Below, piece after piece: positions 18,901-27,926 of a stretch of 64,000 bases of DNA (position 1 is its first letter; the number at the start of each line of letters is the position of its first letter). Position numbers and translations under genes: made by a program. Source of the stretch: DATBSL01 sp963729875 (GTDB taxonomy: Bacteria > Acidobacteriota > Vicinamibacteria > Fen-336); assembly GCA_963729875.1 (NCBI GenBank), contig CAVSPR010000005.1, positions 186,001 through 250,000 of the forward strand, read 5' to 3'. Under the pieces are notes generated by a model. It saw only the letters and a list, made by a program, of their open reading frames with translations, was not told where the DNA came from and searched no databases.

Positions 18901-18961
18901 TCACCGCCGTCGCAGCGCGTCCACGACGCCGTAGTGGGCCGGCTTGGCCCGGTACTGCCCG
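18901..18961 (-). pseudogene. Possible C-terminal stub of a second GH10 xylanase
   Basis: About 20 codons ending in TGA read GQYRAKPAHYGVVDALRRR. This resembles the extreme C-terminus of GH10 xylanases (F-D-x-x-Y-x-P-K-P-A-Y-x-x-V-x-D-A-L). There is no start codon or catalytic part; the stub abuts the stop of the URO-D-like remnant at 18962-18964. The assignment rests on a short motif and is inference. Confidence 0.35.
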
Positions 18962-19553
18962 TTTACCCGAGCGCGGCCTGAACCAGGGCATCGATGCTCT
19001 CCGCGGGGGTGCCCGGCGAGAGACCGCCGCCGGCCGAGAGGATCAGGCCGCCGCCTCGGCGATGTCCATCTCGTGGCTGAAGTTCCACACTTCGCAGTGT
19101 AGCTGGCCGATGCGGGGGAGGAGCGCGTCGAAGACGCGCTGCAGGTAGGGCAGGGCGATCCGGTCGAAGCCCCCGGGGGACAGCATCCCCGGGATGTCGT
19201 CGAGCAGGAGGACACCCACCGGCTCGCGCAGCCGCCCGAGCTGGGCACGCAGGAAGGCGATCACCGTGTCGGTGAACACGTCGAGCGCCGCGTGGGCGGC
19301 CGCGGGCTCCGCCGCGGTCGCCTCCAGGGGACCTCGTGACGCCCAGGACGTGGGCGGCCACCGCCAGTGGCCCCCTGGCGGCGGCGAAGCGGTTCGTCTC
19401 CGGGTCGCGCCGCTCCAGCTTCTCCCAGTCCGCGAACGGGAGGCTCAGGGGTCGCATGGCCGGGGGGCTGTCCGCGCTCCACACGACCGGCACGCGCTCC
19501 GGCGCTCCGCCGCGGGCCGCGACCACGAAGTCCCGCCAGGCCGAGGGTGTCAT
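18962..19553 (-). pseudogene. Uroporphyrinogen decarboxylase-family protein, internally deleted and frame-broken
   Basis: ATG 19553 opens a URO-D/MtaA-like methyltransferase-fold protein (SAWRDFVVAARGG, then after a break near 19330 the segment VFTDTVIAFLRAQL with LLLDDIPGMLSP and FNFSHEM-like VWNFSHEMDIAEAA). It then jumps near 19047 straight to the family's C-terminal LILSAGGGLSPGTPAES. Roughly 50-60 residues normally found between those motifs (the G-N-V-x-P region) are missing. The junction lies in GCC/GGC-rich repeats, which could have recombined. These proteins are common in plant-sugar loci; their reaction is unknown. Confidence 0.55.
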
Positions 19554-19563
19554 GGGGTGTCCC

Positions 19564-19617
19564 TCAGATGCCGCTGTCCGCGCTGAAGCCCCCGTCGACG
19601 GAGTGCGACGTGTTCAT
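19564..19617 (-). pseudogene. C-terminal stub of a short-chain dehydrogenase
   Basis: A 17-residue tail, NTSHSVDGGFSADSGI, matches the near-invariant end of classical SDR enzymes (x-x-V-D-G-G-F/Y-x-x). No Rossmann motif or catalytic Tyr-x-x-x-Lys precedes it: bases upstream to the promoter region do not encode an SDR. It lies immediately before the URO-D-like remnant on the same strand, so it may be what is left of a first operon gene. Short match, inferred. Confidence 0.4.
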
Positions 19618-19650
19618 CTCATTCGTCCGTCCCTCTTGGGGCCAAAAAAT

Positions 19651-19718
19651 CGGGTACCACGATGGCGCTCGGTCTGTCAAGAAGTGTCAAGGGGCCCGGA
19701 GGCCCCGTCGAATAGAAT
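19651..19718. promoter_or_regulatory. Divergent control region of the xylan locus
   Basis: On the minus strand two perfect TTGACA -35-like hexamers lie 10 bp apart (19690-19685 and 19680-19675). The second is 18 bp from a weak -10-like TACCCG (19656-19651), pointing toward the xyl operon. On the plus strand TAGAAT (19713-19718) could be a -10 for the GPH transporter/GH10 unit; no good -35 is seen. Between them is an inverted repeat GGGGCC-CGGA-GGCCCC (19691-19706), a candidate regulator site. No expression data. Confidence 0.4.
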
Positions 19719-19752
19719 GAACCGCGCGAGAAACGGGGCCCCTGATCGTCGG

Positions 19753-19809
19753 ATGAGTTCCACCGCCTTCAGGATCGCCAGGCGCGGGACGTCCCGCGAG
19801 ATCAACGAG
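19753..19809 (+). pseudogene. N-terminal stub of a ROK-family (XylR/NagC-like) repressor
   Basis: ATG 19753 begins a 19-codon stretch ending in RIARRGTSREINE. The G-T-x-R-E-I-N segment is the typical start of ROK repressors just before their winged HTH. The HTH and sugar-binding domain are absent: the frame runs directly into the GPH transporter start 6 nt later. It overlaps a 16-bp perfect palindrome CGCGGGAC/GTCCCGCG (19783-19798). It is probably a deletion stub of the local xylose regulator, a reading based on one short motif. Confidence 0.4.
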
Positions 19810-19814
19810 GACCC

Positions 19815-21302
19815 ATGGCTGACACCGCACACAAGCTCGCCCGGAAGGAGAAGATCGGCTACGCGATGAGCGACATCGCGACCAACTTCTTCTTCCAGTC
19901 GATGATCCTCTACCAGACCCGCTTCTACACGGACACGGCCGGGCTGTCGGCGGTGGCGGTCGGCACCATGTTCCTCGTGCTCCGGCTCGCCGACGCCGTC
20001 TTCGACCCGGTCATCGGTGCCCTGTCCGACCGCACGCGCACGCGCTGGGGCAGCTTCCGTCCCTGGCTGCTCTGGACCGCGGTCCCCTTCGGCGTCGTCT
20101 TCTGGCTGGTCTACGTCACGCCCGACGTCGGGCCCCAGGGGAAGCTCATCTACGCCTACCTGACCTACACCCTCGTGATGATGCTGTACTCCGCCAACAA
20201 CACGCCCTACTCCGCGCTCATGGGCGTGATGACGCCCGACGCCGGCGAGCGCAGCAGCCTGGCCAGCTACCGCTTCGTGGGCGCCCTGGTCGGCCAGTTC
20301 GTCATCCAGGCGTTGCCCCTGCCCCTCGTGGCCAAGCTCGGGGGCGGCGACTCCGCGAGGGGCTGGGCCCTCACCATGGCGATATTCGGCGTCCTGATCG
20401 TCGTCCTCAACCTCGTCACCTTCGCGAGCACGCGGGAGCGCGTGCTGCCCCCGCCCGGGGAGAAGCACCCGCTGAGCGCCGACCTGAAGGACGTCTTCAC
20501 CTGCCGGCCGTGGCTCGTGATGTTCGTCCTGACGCTCCTCGTCTTCACGATGCTCGTGGTGCGCGGCAGCTCGTCGAATTACCTCTTCGCCTACTACCTC
20601 GACCAGGACCAGCTCAAGGAGTTCCTGGGCAAGGTCGGCCTGGTGGGCCTCGGCGCCGGACCGGTGACGGGATGGAAGGCCGCGCTCGACGGCCTCGGCC
20701 TGCTCGTGAAGCCGGACAGCTCGAACGCCGCGGCCGTGGGCCTGAGCCTGTTCTTCGTCCTCGGGAGCATCGTGCAGATCGTCGGCATCGTCCTCTCCAA
20801 GCCCCTCGCCGACCGCTTCGGCAAGAAGGCGGTGTTCATCGCGGGCGTGTCGGTCACGACCTTCGCGACGCTGGGCGTCTTCCTGGTGGGCCCGGCGTCG
20901 GTCGGCCTGCTCTTCTGGCTGGGCATCGTGTGGGCGGCCGGGTGGGGTCCCACCGTGCCCCTGCTGTGGGTGATGATCGCCGACGTCGCCGACTACTCGG
21001 AGTGGAAGACCCACCGCCGCGCCACGGGCTTCATGTACGCGGGCATCCTCTTCGCGCTGAAGGCCGGCCTGAGCCTCGGCGGAGCCCTGAGCGCGTGGGT
21101 GATCGACGCCTACGGCTACGTTCCCAACGTCGCGCAGACGGAGCACGCGCTCCTGGGGATCCGCCTGGGCGCGAGCGTCTACCCCGGCATCGCCCTCGGG
21201 CTCGTCCTGTTGTGCCTGGCCGCCTATCCGATCGGCAAGAGGTTGAACCTGAGGATTCAGGACGACCTTGTTGAGCGCCGGAGGCGGTATGCCACCGCGT
21301 GA
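19815..21302 (+). CDS. GPH-family sugar:cation symporter
   Basis: A 495-residue inner-membrane transporter of the glycoside-pentoside-hexuronide:cation family (XynB/MelB/YicJ type) with about 12 helices. The family signature around DPVIGALSDRTRTRWGSFRPW is intact, as are NNTPYSALMGVMTPD and the C-terminal MIADVADYSEWKT. In this setting the substrate is probably xylose or xylo-oligosaccharides. ATG 19815 follows gagga. Its last 14 nt overlap the GH10 xylanase, so import and hydrolysis are co-expressed. Confidence 0.9.
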   Translation: MADTAHKLARKEKIGYAMSDIATNFFFQSMILYQTRFYTDTAGLSAVAVGTMFLVLRLADAVFDPVIGALSDRTRTRWGSFRPWLLWTAVPFGVVFWLVYVTPDVGPQGKLIYAYLTYTLVMMLYSANNTPYSALMGVMTPDAGERSSLASYRFVGALVGQFVIQALPLPLVAKLGGGDSARGWALTMAIFGVLIVVLNLVTFASTRERVLPPPGEKHPLSADLKDVFTCRPWLVMFVLTLLVFTMLVVRGSSSNYLFAYYLDQDQLKEFLGKVGLVGLGAGPVTGWKAALDGLGLLVKPDSSNAAAVGLSLFFVLGSIVQIVGIVLSKPLADRFGKKAVFIAGVSVTTFATLGVFLVGPASVGLLFWLGIVWAAGWGPTVPLLWVMIADVADYSEWKTHRRATGFMYAGILFALKAGLSLGGALSAWVIDAYGYVPNVAQTEHALLGIRLGASVYPGIALGLVLLCLAAYPIGKRLNLRIQDDLVERRRRYATA

Positions 21303-22464
21303 GGAAGGTCGCCTGAGGCTCGACCGACCGGTCGTGGCCGCCGTGCCCCTCGTCCTCGCGAGCTGGGCCGTCGCCGCCGCGCAGGGGACGGTGGCGACGA
21401 GTGCCCTCAAGGAGTTGGTGCCCCCGGGACTCCTGGTCGGCGTGGCCGTCAACGCCGACCAGAGCGACGGGCGGGACGAGCGGGCGGTCGCGATCGTGAC
21501 CCGGCAGTTCAACAGCATCAGCCCGGAGAACCTGCTCAAGTGGGAGAAGGTCCACCCCGAGCCCGACCGCTACGACTTCGAGCCGGCGGACCGGTACGTG
21601 GACTTCGGCCGGCAGCGGGGCATTTCCGTGATCGGCCACGTGCTCCTGTGGCACCAGCAGACGCCGGCCTGGGTCTTCGCCGGCGACGAAGGGGCCCCGG
21701 CGGACCGCGAGACGCTGCTCGGCCGGCTGAAGGCCCACATCGAAACGGTGGTAGGCCGCTACCGGGGCCGCATCCACGGCTGGGACGTGGTGAACGAGGC
21801 GCTCGAGGACGACGGAACCTGGCGCCGCACGCCCTGGCTCGAGGCGATCGGCCGGGACTACGTGGCGAAGGCCTTCGAGTACGCCCACGCGGCCGACCCG
21901 GGGGCGGAGCTCTACTACAACGACTACAACCTCTGGAAGCCCGCGAAGCGCCGGGCGGCCCTCGCGCTCGTGAAGGAGCTCCGCGGGCGCGGCCTGCGCG
22001 TCGACGCGATCGGCGAGCAGGCGCACTGGGGGCTGGCCGACCCGCCGCTGGCGGAGATCGACGCCACCCTGGCGGACGTCGGCGCCGCCGGGCTCAAGGC
22101 CATGCTCACCGAGCTGGACGTCGACGTCCTGCCCCGCGACCCGGAGATGTGGGGCGCCGACCTCGCGAAGAAGATGAAGATCCGGGCCGTGAGCAACATC
22201 TACCCCGACGCGCTTCCCGCCGTGAAGCAGCAGGAGCTGGCCCGACGCTACGCGGACGTCTTCGCCCTCGTCCTGAAGCACCGGGCCGCGGTGTCCCGCG
22301 TGACCGTCTGGGGAGTCACCGACGCGCAGTCGTGGCTCCATGACTTCCCGATCCCGGGCCGGATCAACTACCCGCTTCTCTTCGACCGGGAGGGGCGCCC
22401 CAAGCCCGCCTTCCAGGCGGTCGTCGCCGTTCTTCGGGGAGGGGCGACCGAGCCACCCCGGTGA
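21289..22464 (+). CDS. Endo-1,4-beta-xylanase, GH10, exported
   Basis: A 391-residue retaining GH10 xylanase. The N-terminus has a hydrophobic signal (about 14-33, ending VAAAQ). The acid/base Glu is E170 in WDVVNEAL and the nucleophile Glu is E275 in LTELDVDV. Other family marks are SPENLLKWEKVHP, GHVLLWHQQTP and VWGVTDAQSWL. Start ATG 21289 lies inside the transporter's 3' end behind GGAGG with short spacing; a TTG at 21268 is an alternative. A single catalytic domain without a carbohydrate-binding module. Confidence 0.94.
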   Translation: MPPREEGRLRLDRPVVAAVPLVLASWAVAAAQGTVATSALKELVPPGLLVGVAVNADQSDGRDERAVAIVTRQFNSISPENLLKWEKVHPEPDRYDFEPADRYVDFGRQRGISVIGHVLLWHQQTPAWVFAGDEGAPADRETLLGRLKAHIETVVGRYRGRIHGWDVVNEALEDDGTWRRTPWLEAIGRDYVAKAFEYAHAADPGAELYYNDYNLWKPAKRRAALALVKELRGRGLRVDAIGEQAHWGLADPPLAEIDATLADVGAAGLKAMLTELDVDVLPRDPEMWGADLAKKMKIRAVSNIYPDALPAVKQQELARRYADVFALVLKHRAAVSRVTVWGVTDAQSWLHDFPIPGRINYPLLFDREGRPKPAFQAVVAVLRGGATEPPR

Positions 22465-22482
22465 GCCGATCCGGGGCGGCTC
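22463..22482. terminator. Hairpin between convergent GH10 and beta-helix genes
   Basis: GAGCCG (22463-22468) pairs with CGGCTC (22477-22482) across an 8-nt loop, in the 40-nt gap between two convergent genes. The position suits a bidirectional terminator, but there is no T-run on either side, so intrinsic termination is uncertain. Confidence 0.3.
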
Positions 22483-22504
22483 GGCTTCACGCGGAGTGGC
22501 GGGC

Positions 22505-24355
22505 TCAGCGGCTTGCCGGGTAGGCGCCGGGCGGGCGCGGCTCCCGCCACCCGAGCAGCCGGAGGATCTCGGCCGGGAGCCGAACCGAGGCCTCCGCCAC
22601 GCCCCCGACGAGCTCGTACCGGCGCAACTCCGGGCTCTTGAACAAGGCCCCGAACCAGTCGCCGACGGAGCGGCCGTGGGCCTCTAAGCCTGGCTGGAGC
22701 GTTCGCAGCTCCTCGAGGGTGGCCAGCTCCACCTGGCAGCTCTCGCCGGGCGCCGGGCTCCACACGAGGAGCGGCCCCCCCGAGCCCCGCCGCACATAGA
22801 GGTTGCCGTCGAGCTCGCTGACCTGCGGCCGGGTGAGCCGCTCGCACAGGGTCTTCGGCTGCTCGAACCGCAGCAGCGGCTTGCGGAAGGACTCGCTCGC
22901 CACCAGCAGGTTGCCTACGAAGGCGTGCCCCTCGCGCTGGTCCACGTCGGGACCGGTGCGGGGGTGCCAGCCGAAGTGGTCGCCGACCGCGCTGCGCTCG
23001 TCGCGCTCGAAGGAGGCGACGCTGTCCACCAGGGTGTTGTGGTAGACGCGGACGTTCGAGCTGTTGAGCACGCGGATGCCCTTGTCGCAGCCGACGAACA
23101 CGTTCCCGGCGCAGATCGCCCCCTTGGAGATCTCGAAGAAGAACCCGTCGATCGCCCCCTCGACCCAGTTGTCCACGAACACGCCGTCCACGTTGCCGAC
23201 GTCGTACCAGATGCCGTTCGAGTGCGGGTTCTCGATCACGAGGTTGTCGCGGCAGGTCACGCGGTGGGACTGGTTGAAGATCTTGACCGCGGCCGGATAG
23301 TAGCCGGTGAGCTCCTCGACGTTGTTCCGCCTGAAGATGTTCCTCTCCAGGAGGACGTCGGCCGACCCGATCACGTAGACGCCTTCGGTGCTCGTGTCGC
23401 TGACGAGCGATTGCCGGATGACCAGCCCGTCCCCGCGGAAGTACCCGGCCACCCGGGAGCAGAACGAGATGGTGACGTTCTCGAGAGTCGTGCCCACGAC
23501 CTCCTTCCCGAACGTCGCGGGATCGGCCGGTCCCACCGGGTCGTCCGTCGGCTCCTCGGAGACGGGGACCGCCGGCCTCTTCCCCTCGATCTCGATCGCC
23601 CGGTACGCGTACTGCGTGAACGTGAGACCGCGGATGGTCGGGCCCTTCCGGTCCGACGTCTTGCCGTGACACGGGCCGCTGGTGCGGACGAAGGCGCTGT
23701 CGAAGGCGGTGATCTCGACCAGCCGGTCCTTCGGGTCGACGCCGATGTAGACCTGGCCCGCCTCGTAGTCGACGTAGAAGGAGTGCTCGTCGAGCTCGCC
23801 CTCCCAGCCGGCCGACCTCAGCATCTCGCCGTCGACGAAGACCATGTCGTTGTTGAACCGGTGGAGCGGCGTCCGCACGCCCTCGCGGTCGCGCCGCCAC
23901 CAGTCCCGCGGCCGGGCCGGGAAGAGCGTCGTCCAGGCGGTCCGCCACACGCCGTTGCGCAGGGCCTCCCACTGCGCCGCCACCCGGGTCCCCTTGAGCA
24001 CCGGTCGCTCGTCCGCGTACGGCTGCCACGTGATCCCCTGGTTGAGGCGCAGGCCGCCGGTCCGGTAGGTCCCGCCGCGCATCACGATCGCGTCGCCGCT
24101 CACCACCCGCTCGAAGGCGGCCTCGAGGGTCGTGGGCTCGGCGAGGGTCGACCCTGCGGCCTCGGCCTTCCCGCCGGGCGCCACGTAGTAGACGTGGGCG
24201 GCCTTCGGCAGCTCGTAGCTCTGTGGGATCGGACCGTAAGGCCCGCCCGTGGGCTGGGCCCGCCCGGGCCGCGGGCCGACGACGAGCAGGAGGAGGACGA
24301 GGCCACACCTCGTGGCGGGCCGAAGCCGGGTTCCGGGGACGGGCGTATCGTTCAC
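22505..24355 (-). CDS. Exported right-handed parallel beta-helix protein
   Basis: A 616-residue protein with a signal sequence (hydrophobic LVLLLLVVG, ends GRAQ) followed by a PelB-like opening (HVYYVAPGGKAEAAGST...) and many short Asn/Val-rich coils typical of pectate-lyase-like or alginate-lyase-like beta-helices (NVTISFC, NIFRRNNVEE, NLVIENPHSNGIWYD, NTLVDSVASF). It is a candidate polysaccharide lyase or plant-glycan-binding protein; no catalytic residues can be assigned with confidence. GTG 24355 follows aaagga. It is divergent from GH3, so part of the xylan/pectin locus. Confidence 0.82.
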   Translation of the reverse strand: MNDTPVPGTRLRPATRCGLVLLLLVVGPRPGRAQPTGGPYGPIPQSYELPKAAHVYYVAPGGKAEAAGSTLAEPTTLEAAFERVVSGDAIVMRGGTYRTGGLRLNQGITWQPYADERPVLKGTRVAAQWEALRNGVWRTAWTTLFPARPRDWWRRDREGVRTPLHRFNNDMVFVDGEMLRSAGWEGELDEHSFYVDYEAGQVYIGVDPKDRLVEITAFDSAFVRTSGPCHGKTSDRKGPTIRGLTFTQYAYRAIEIEGKRPAVPVSEEPTDDPVGPADPATFGKEVVGTTLENVTISFCSRVAGYFRGDGLVIRQSLVSDTSTEGVYVIGSADVLLERNIFRRNNVEELTGYYPAAVKIFNQSHRVTCRDNLVIENPHSNGIWYDVGNVDGVFVDNWVEGAIDGFFFEISKGAICAGNVFVGCDKGIRVLNSSNVRVYHNTLVDSVASFERDERSAVGDHFGWHPRTGPDVDQREGHAFVGNLLVASESFRKPLLRFEQPKTLCERLTRPQVSELDGNLYVRRGSGGPLLVWSPAPGESCQVELATLEELRTLQPGLEAHGRSVGDWFGALFKSPELRRYELVGGVAEASVRLPAEILRLLGWREPRPPGAYPASR

Positions 24356-24472
24356 ATCGCGTCCTTTCGGGCCTTGCTGGCGGTCGCGCGTCACGCCGAC
24401 AGTAGCACGGTGCCTCGGCCGTTTGACCCAGGTTGGGACATACTGCGTCGTCCGGTCACCGGAGGTTTCGCC

Positions 24473-26849
24473 ATGTCGCTTCCCTACCAGGAACCCGGCC
24501 GCTCCGTCGCCGAGCGAGTGAGCGACCTCCTCCCACGAATGACGCTCGAGGAGAAGACGGCGCAGATGCACGCGCTCTGGCTGATCCTCTCCGAGGACGG
24601 CGAGCACCGCCCGCGCCAGGACGACTTCACCGGGGGAACGGACCCGGCAGCCGTGAAGAAGGCGCTGGGGAACGGCCTGGGCCAGATCTCCCGCCCGCTG
24701 GGAAGCCACGGGGTCGATCCGCGCACGGGCGTCCGCGCCCTCAACCGGCTGCAGAAGTTCCTGCGCGAGCGAGACCCGGCTCGGAATCCCCGTGATGTCG
24801 CACGAGGAGTGCCTGGTGGGGCTGATGGCCCGCGGCGCGACGATGTTCCCGTCGGCGCTCGCGTACGGCGCGACCTGGAACCCTGTCCTCATCGAGCAGG
24901 CGGCGCAGGCCATCGGGCGAGAGGCCCGCAGCGTCGGCTGCCACCAGGGGCTGGCGCCGGTCCTCGACGTCTCGCGAGACGTCCGCTGGGGCCGCACCGA
25001 GGAGACGCTGGGCGAGGACCCCTACCTGGTCGGCGTCCTGGGCACTCGCTTCGTCCGCGGGTTGCAGGGGGAGAAACGCGATCTCCTCGCGACGCTCAAG
25101 CACTTCGCGGGCCACTCCTGGAGCGAGGGGGCGCGCAACCACGGGCCCGTGCACCTGGGCTGGCGCGAGCTCAACGACGTCTTCCTGCTCCCGTTCGAGA
25201 TGGCGGTGAAGCAGGCGCGCGCCGGGTCCGTCATGCCGGCCTACCACGACATCGACAACGAGTCCTGCCACGCCTCGCGCCACCTCCTCACCGAGGTGCT
25301 CCGCGACCTGTGGGGCTTCGACGGGCTGATCGTGGCCGACTACATCGGCATCAGCCTCCTGTACCAGCACCACAACCTCGCCGCGGATCGCGCCGAGGCG
25401 GCGGCGATGGCGTTTGGCGCCGGGCTCGACATCGAGCTGCCCGCGGACGACTGCGCCGCCCACCTGGGCGAGGCGGTGCGGCGCGGCCTCGTCTCCATGG
25501 AGACGATCGATGCCGTCGTGAGGCGGATCCTCGCCGAGAAGATCCGCCTGGGCCTCTTCGAGAGGCCGTACGTGGACGAGGGGGCCATCGAGCTGCAGGC
25601 GCCGGCCACCGTCGCGCTGGCCCGCGAGGTGGCGCGCCAGGCGGTGGTGGTACTCGAGAACGACGGCGTCCTGCCCCTCGATCCCGGGCGGGGCCAGCGC
25701 ATCGCCGTGATCGGACCCACCGCGGACGACCCGCTGGGGCTCCTGTGCGGCTACAGCTTCCCGGTGCACCTCATCCTGAACGACGCGGGTGAGGCCGCCG
25801 CCCAGGTCGTGACCCCGAGGGCCGCGTTCGAGAGGGCCTTCGGCGCCGACCGGGTAGCCTACGCGCAGGGCTGCTTCATCATCGAGGAGCGCAAGTACGG
25901 CTCCCCGGTGTTCCCGGGCGACGTCGAGAAGAGCACCTTCCTCGACCAGGCCTCGCCGGTCTCGCGCCGGACGGACCTCGTCCCCGCGGCGGTGGCGTGC
26001 GCGCAGGCGGCGGACGTCGCGGTGGTGTGCGTCGGGGACCTGGCGGGCCTGTTCAACACCGGTACCGTGGGCGAGGGCTCCGATGCCGATTCGCTCGATC
26101 TCCCCGGCGTCCAGCCGCAGCTCCTCGACGCGGTGGTCGCGACCGGGAAGCCGGTGGTGATCGTGCTCACGAGCGGTCGCCCGTACAACCTGGGCGGGCT
26201 GGAGGAGAAGGTCGCCGCGCTCGTGATGGCGTTCGCGGGCGGCCAGGAGGGCGGTGCGGCGCTGGTCGACGTGCTGACCGGCAAGGTCGAGCCTTCCGGC
26301 CGGCTTTCGCTCTCCGTGCCGAAGAACGTCGGCGCCGTTCCCTACTACTACAACCACAAGATGAAGAGCGCCGGCACCCCGATCGCCATCCACTTCGGCA
26401 GCCGCTACCCGTTCGGCCACGGCCTCGGCTACACCTCGTTCGACTTCGCCGACCTGGCTCTCGACGCGACCGAATTGGACGCTCGCACCGGCGCGATCCG
26501 CCTCCGATTCACCGTGCGCAACACCGGACCGCGCGCGGGTGTGGCGGTGCCGCAGCTCTACGTGCGGGATCGGCTGGCGTCGGTGGTGCGGCCGGTGAAG
26601 GAGCTCAAGGCTTTCGGCCGGGTCGAGCTGCGGGCGGGCGCCTCCGCGCGGGTCGCCTTCGAGGTGCCGACCGACATGTTGTGCTTCACGGGCATGGATG
26701 GGGGGCGCATCGTCGAGCCGGGAGAGTTCGAACTGCAGGTGGGCGCCTCGAGCGCGGACATCCGCCTGCGCACCCCGGTCAGGCTGACGGGAGCCGTCCA
26801 CACGCTCGGCCGGGAATGGCGGATGGAGAGCCGCTGCACGATCGATTGA
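24473..26849 (+). CDS. Glycoside hydrolase family 3 (beta-xylosidase/beta-glucosidase-like), one frame break
   Basis: Opens at ATG 24473 (ggagg 7 nt upstream) with LTLEEKTAQM, shifts one base near 24778 and continues to 26849. About 790 residues in all. N-terminal TIM-barrel: RWGRTEETLGEDP, LKHFAGHS and the nucleophile Asp in LIVADYIG (codon 25338-25340). Then the alpha/beta sandwich (VVLENDGVLPL) and the C-terminal fibronectin III-like domain (PQLYVRDR). No signal peptide was seen, so a cytosolic enzyme cleaving imported xylo-oligosaccharides is likely. Removing one base restores the frame (RTRLGIPVMSHEE). Confidence 0.9.
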
Positions 26850-26972
26850 GGCCGAGGCCTTCGGGTGTCGGCTTCGGATCTCCGAGGACGAGGTCCCGAC
26901 GGTGATCGGTCGTCGGGTGACGAGCGGTTCTACGAGACGGTCCGGCGGTAGCCTCAGGCGCGCACGAAGAGC

Positions 26973-27182
26973 TCATCCCGGTGCCTCACGGGCACGTCCG
27001 CCCACCAGTACCAGGGCGAGACGCCGGTTGGCCGCGACCAGCCCGTCGACGAGGCGCCTGCTCCCCAGCGTGCCCACGACCACGACGTCGGCTGTCTTCG
27101 CCGGCAGGGTGTCCGCCACGACGGGCCGGATCCCGGTGATGCGCTCGATGTCCTGCTCCAGGTCGGATGCGGCGCGCCTCAC
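26973..27182 (-). pseudogene. Fragment of a GH115 alpha-glucuronidase N-terminal region
   Basis: A 69-codon open frame. The first about 50 residues, AASDLEQDIERITGIRP to VVVGTLGSRRLVDGLVAA, match the N-terminal strand-helix pattern of GH115 alpha-glucuronidases (A-x-D-L-x-x-D-I-x-x-V/I-T-G then V-x-V-G-T). Full enzymes exceed 800 residues and carry a signal peptide; neither is present. GH115 removes methylglucuronic acid from xylan, so it would fit the neighbouring GH10/GH3. It is probably a deletion remnant; inferred from a partial motif. Confidence 0.5.
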
Positions 27183-27200
27183 CCCGGCCCCCCGGGTTCG

Positions 27201-27896
27201 CTAGAGGTGTCTCAGGCCGTCCTCGTCCTCCGGTCCCCGCCGGCGCAGCAGGCGCTCGAGCGACTCGCGGGCGATCTCCTTGCCGGCGAGGCCGAACGCG
27301 AGGGCGAGGGCCAGCACGATCCCGCCGAAGAAGATCGCGAAGGCGGTGAGGACGACGCGCTGCCCGAGCCCCACCTGCTCGAGGGCCATGGCCGCGAAGA
27401 GAACGAGGAGCGCGGCGTGGACCCCGGAGGAGAGAAGGCGCGCCGACGGCAGGCCGGCGTTGACGGAGGCGATGAGGACGCTCCGGCGCGCGAAGCCGGC
27501 GACGAGGCCGCCGGCGACGAGAAGCGCGAGCGCCACGAGGAGGTGGGGCAGCCAGGCGAAGGTCCGCGAGACGAGGTCGACCGCCACCTGCAGGTTGAGG
27601 GCGGCCACCGCCAGCAGTACGAACACCGCGAGCACGATCCAGGCCCCGGCGAGGGCGATCGTCCGCGAGGGTCGCCGTGTGAGGCCGGCCCGGCGGGCGA
27701 CGTCCCCGATCCCGCTGCGCTCGGCGAAGCGGTCCACCCCGAGGCGGGGAAGGACGAAAGCGAGAGCGAGGTTGGCGACGCCCGCCACCACCACCCCCGC
27801 GACGAGGAGCACCAGCATGGCCAGGAGATTGGGCGCGAACGCCTGGACGCGCGCACCGAACTCCCCGAACGTCGTCCGCAGAACGTCGCTCAGCAT
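27201..27896 (-). CDS. Small membrane protein with conserved TM helices (CmpX/MscS-like)
   Basis: A 231-residue polytopic protein with five hydrophobic segments. The pattern of A-P-N-L-L-A-M-L-V-L-L-V-A-G near the N-terminus and GLAGKEIARESLERLL at the C-terminus matches the conserved-TM-helix family (PF05552) related to mechanosensitive channels and P. aeruginosa CmpX. It lacks the MscS beta-domain. The role is probably envelope or osmotic sensing, by family only. It lies at the end of the minus-strand solute cluster, 30 nt after the glycosyltransferase gene. Confidence 0.78.
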   Translation of the reverse strand: MLSDVLRTTFGEFGARVQAFAPNLLAMLVLLVAGVVVAGVANLALAFVLPRLGVDRFAERSGIGDVARRAGLTRRPSRTIALAGAWIVLAVFVLLAVAALNLQVAVDLVSRTFAWLPHLLVALALLVAGGLVAGFARRSVLIASVNAGLPSARLLSSGVHAALLVLFAAMALEQVGLGQRVVLTAFAIFFGGIVLALALAFGLAGKEIARESLERLLRRRGPEDEDGLRHL

Positions 27897-27926
27897 GGCT
27901 CAGGTCCTCCTCTTCTCCAGCTCACG

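Noticed and set aside
22463..22482. Strong intrinsic terminator between GH10 and the beta-helix gene
   Set aside because: The hairpin is there but lacks a T-run on both strands, so it is listed only at low confidence.
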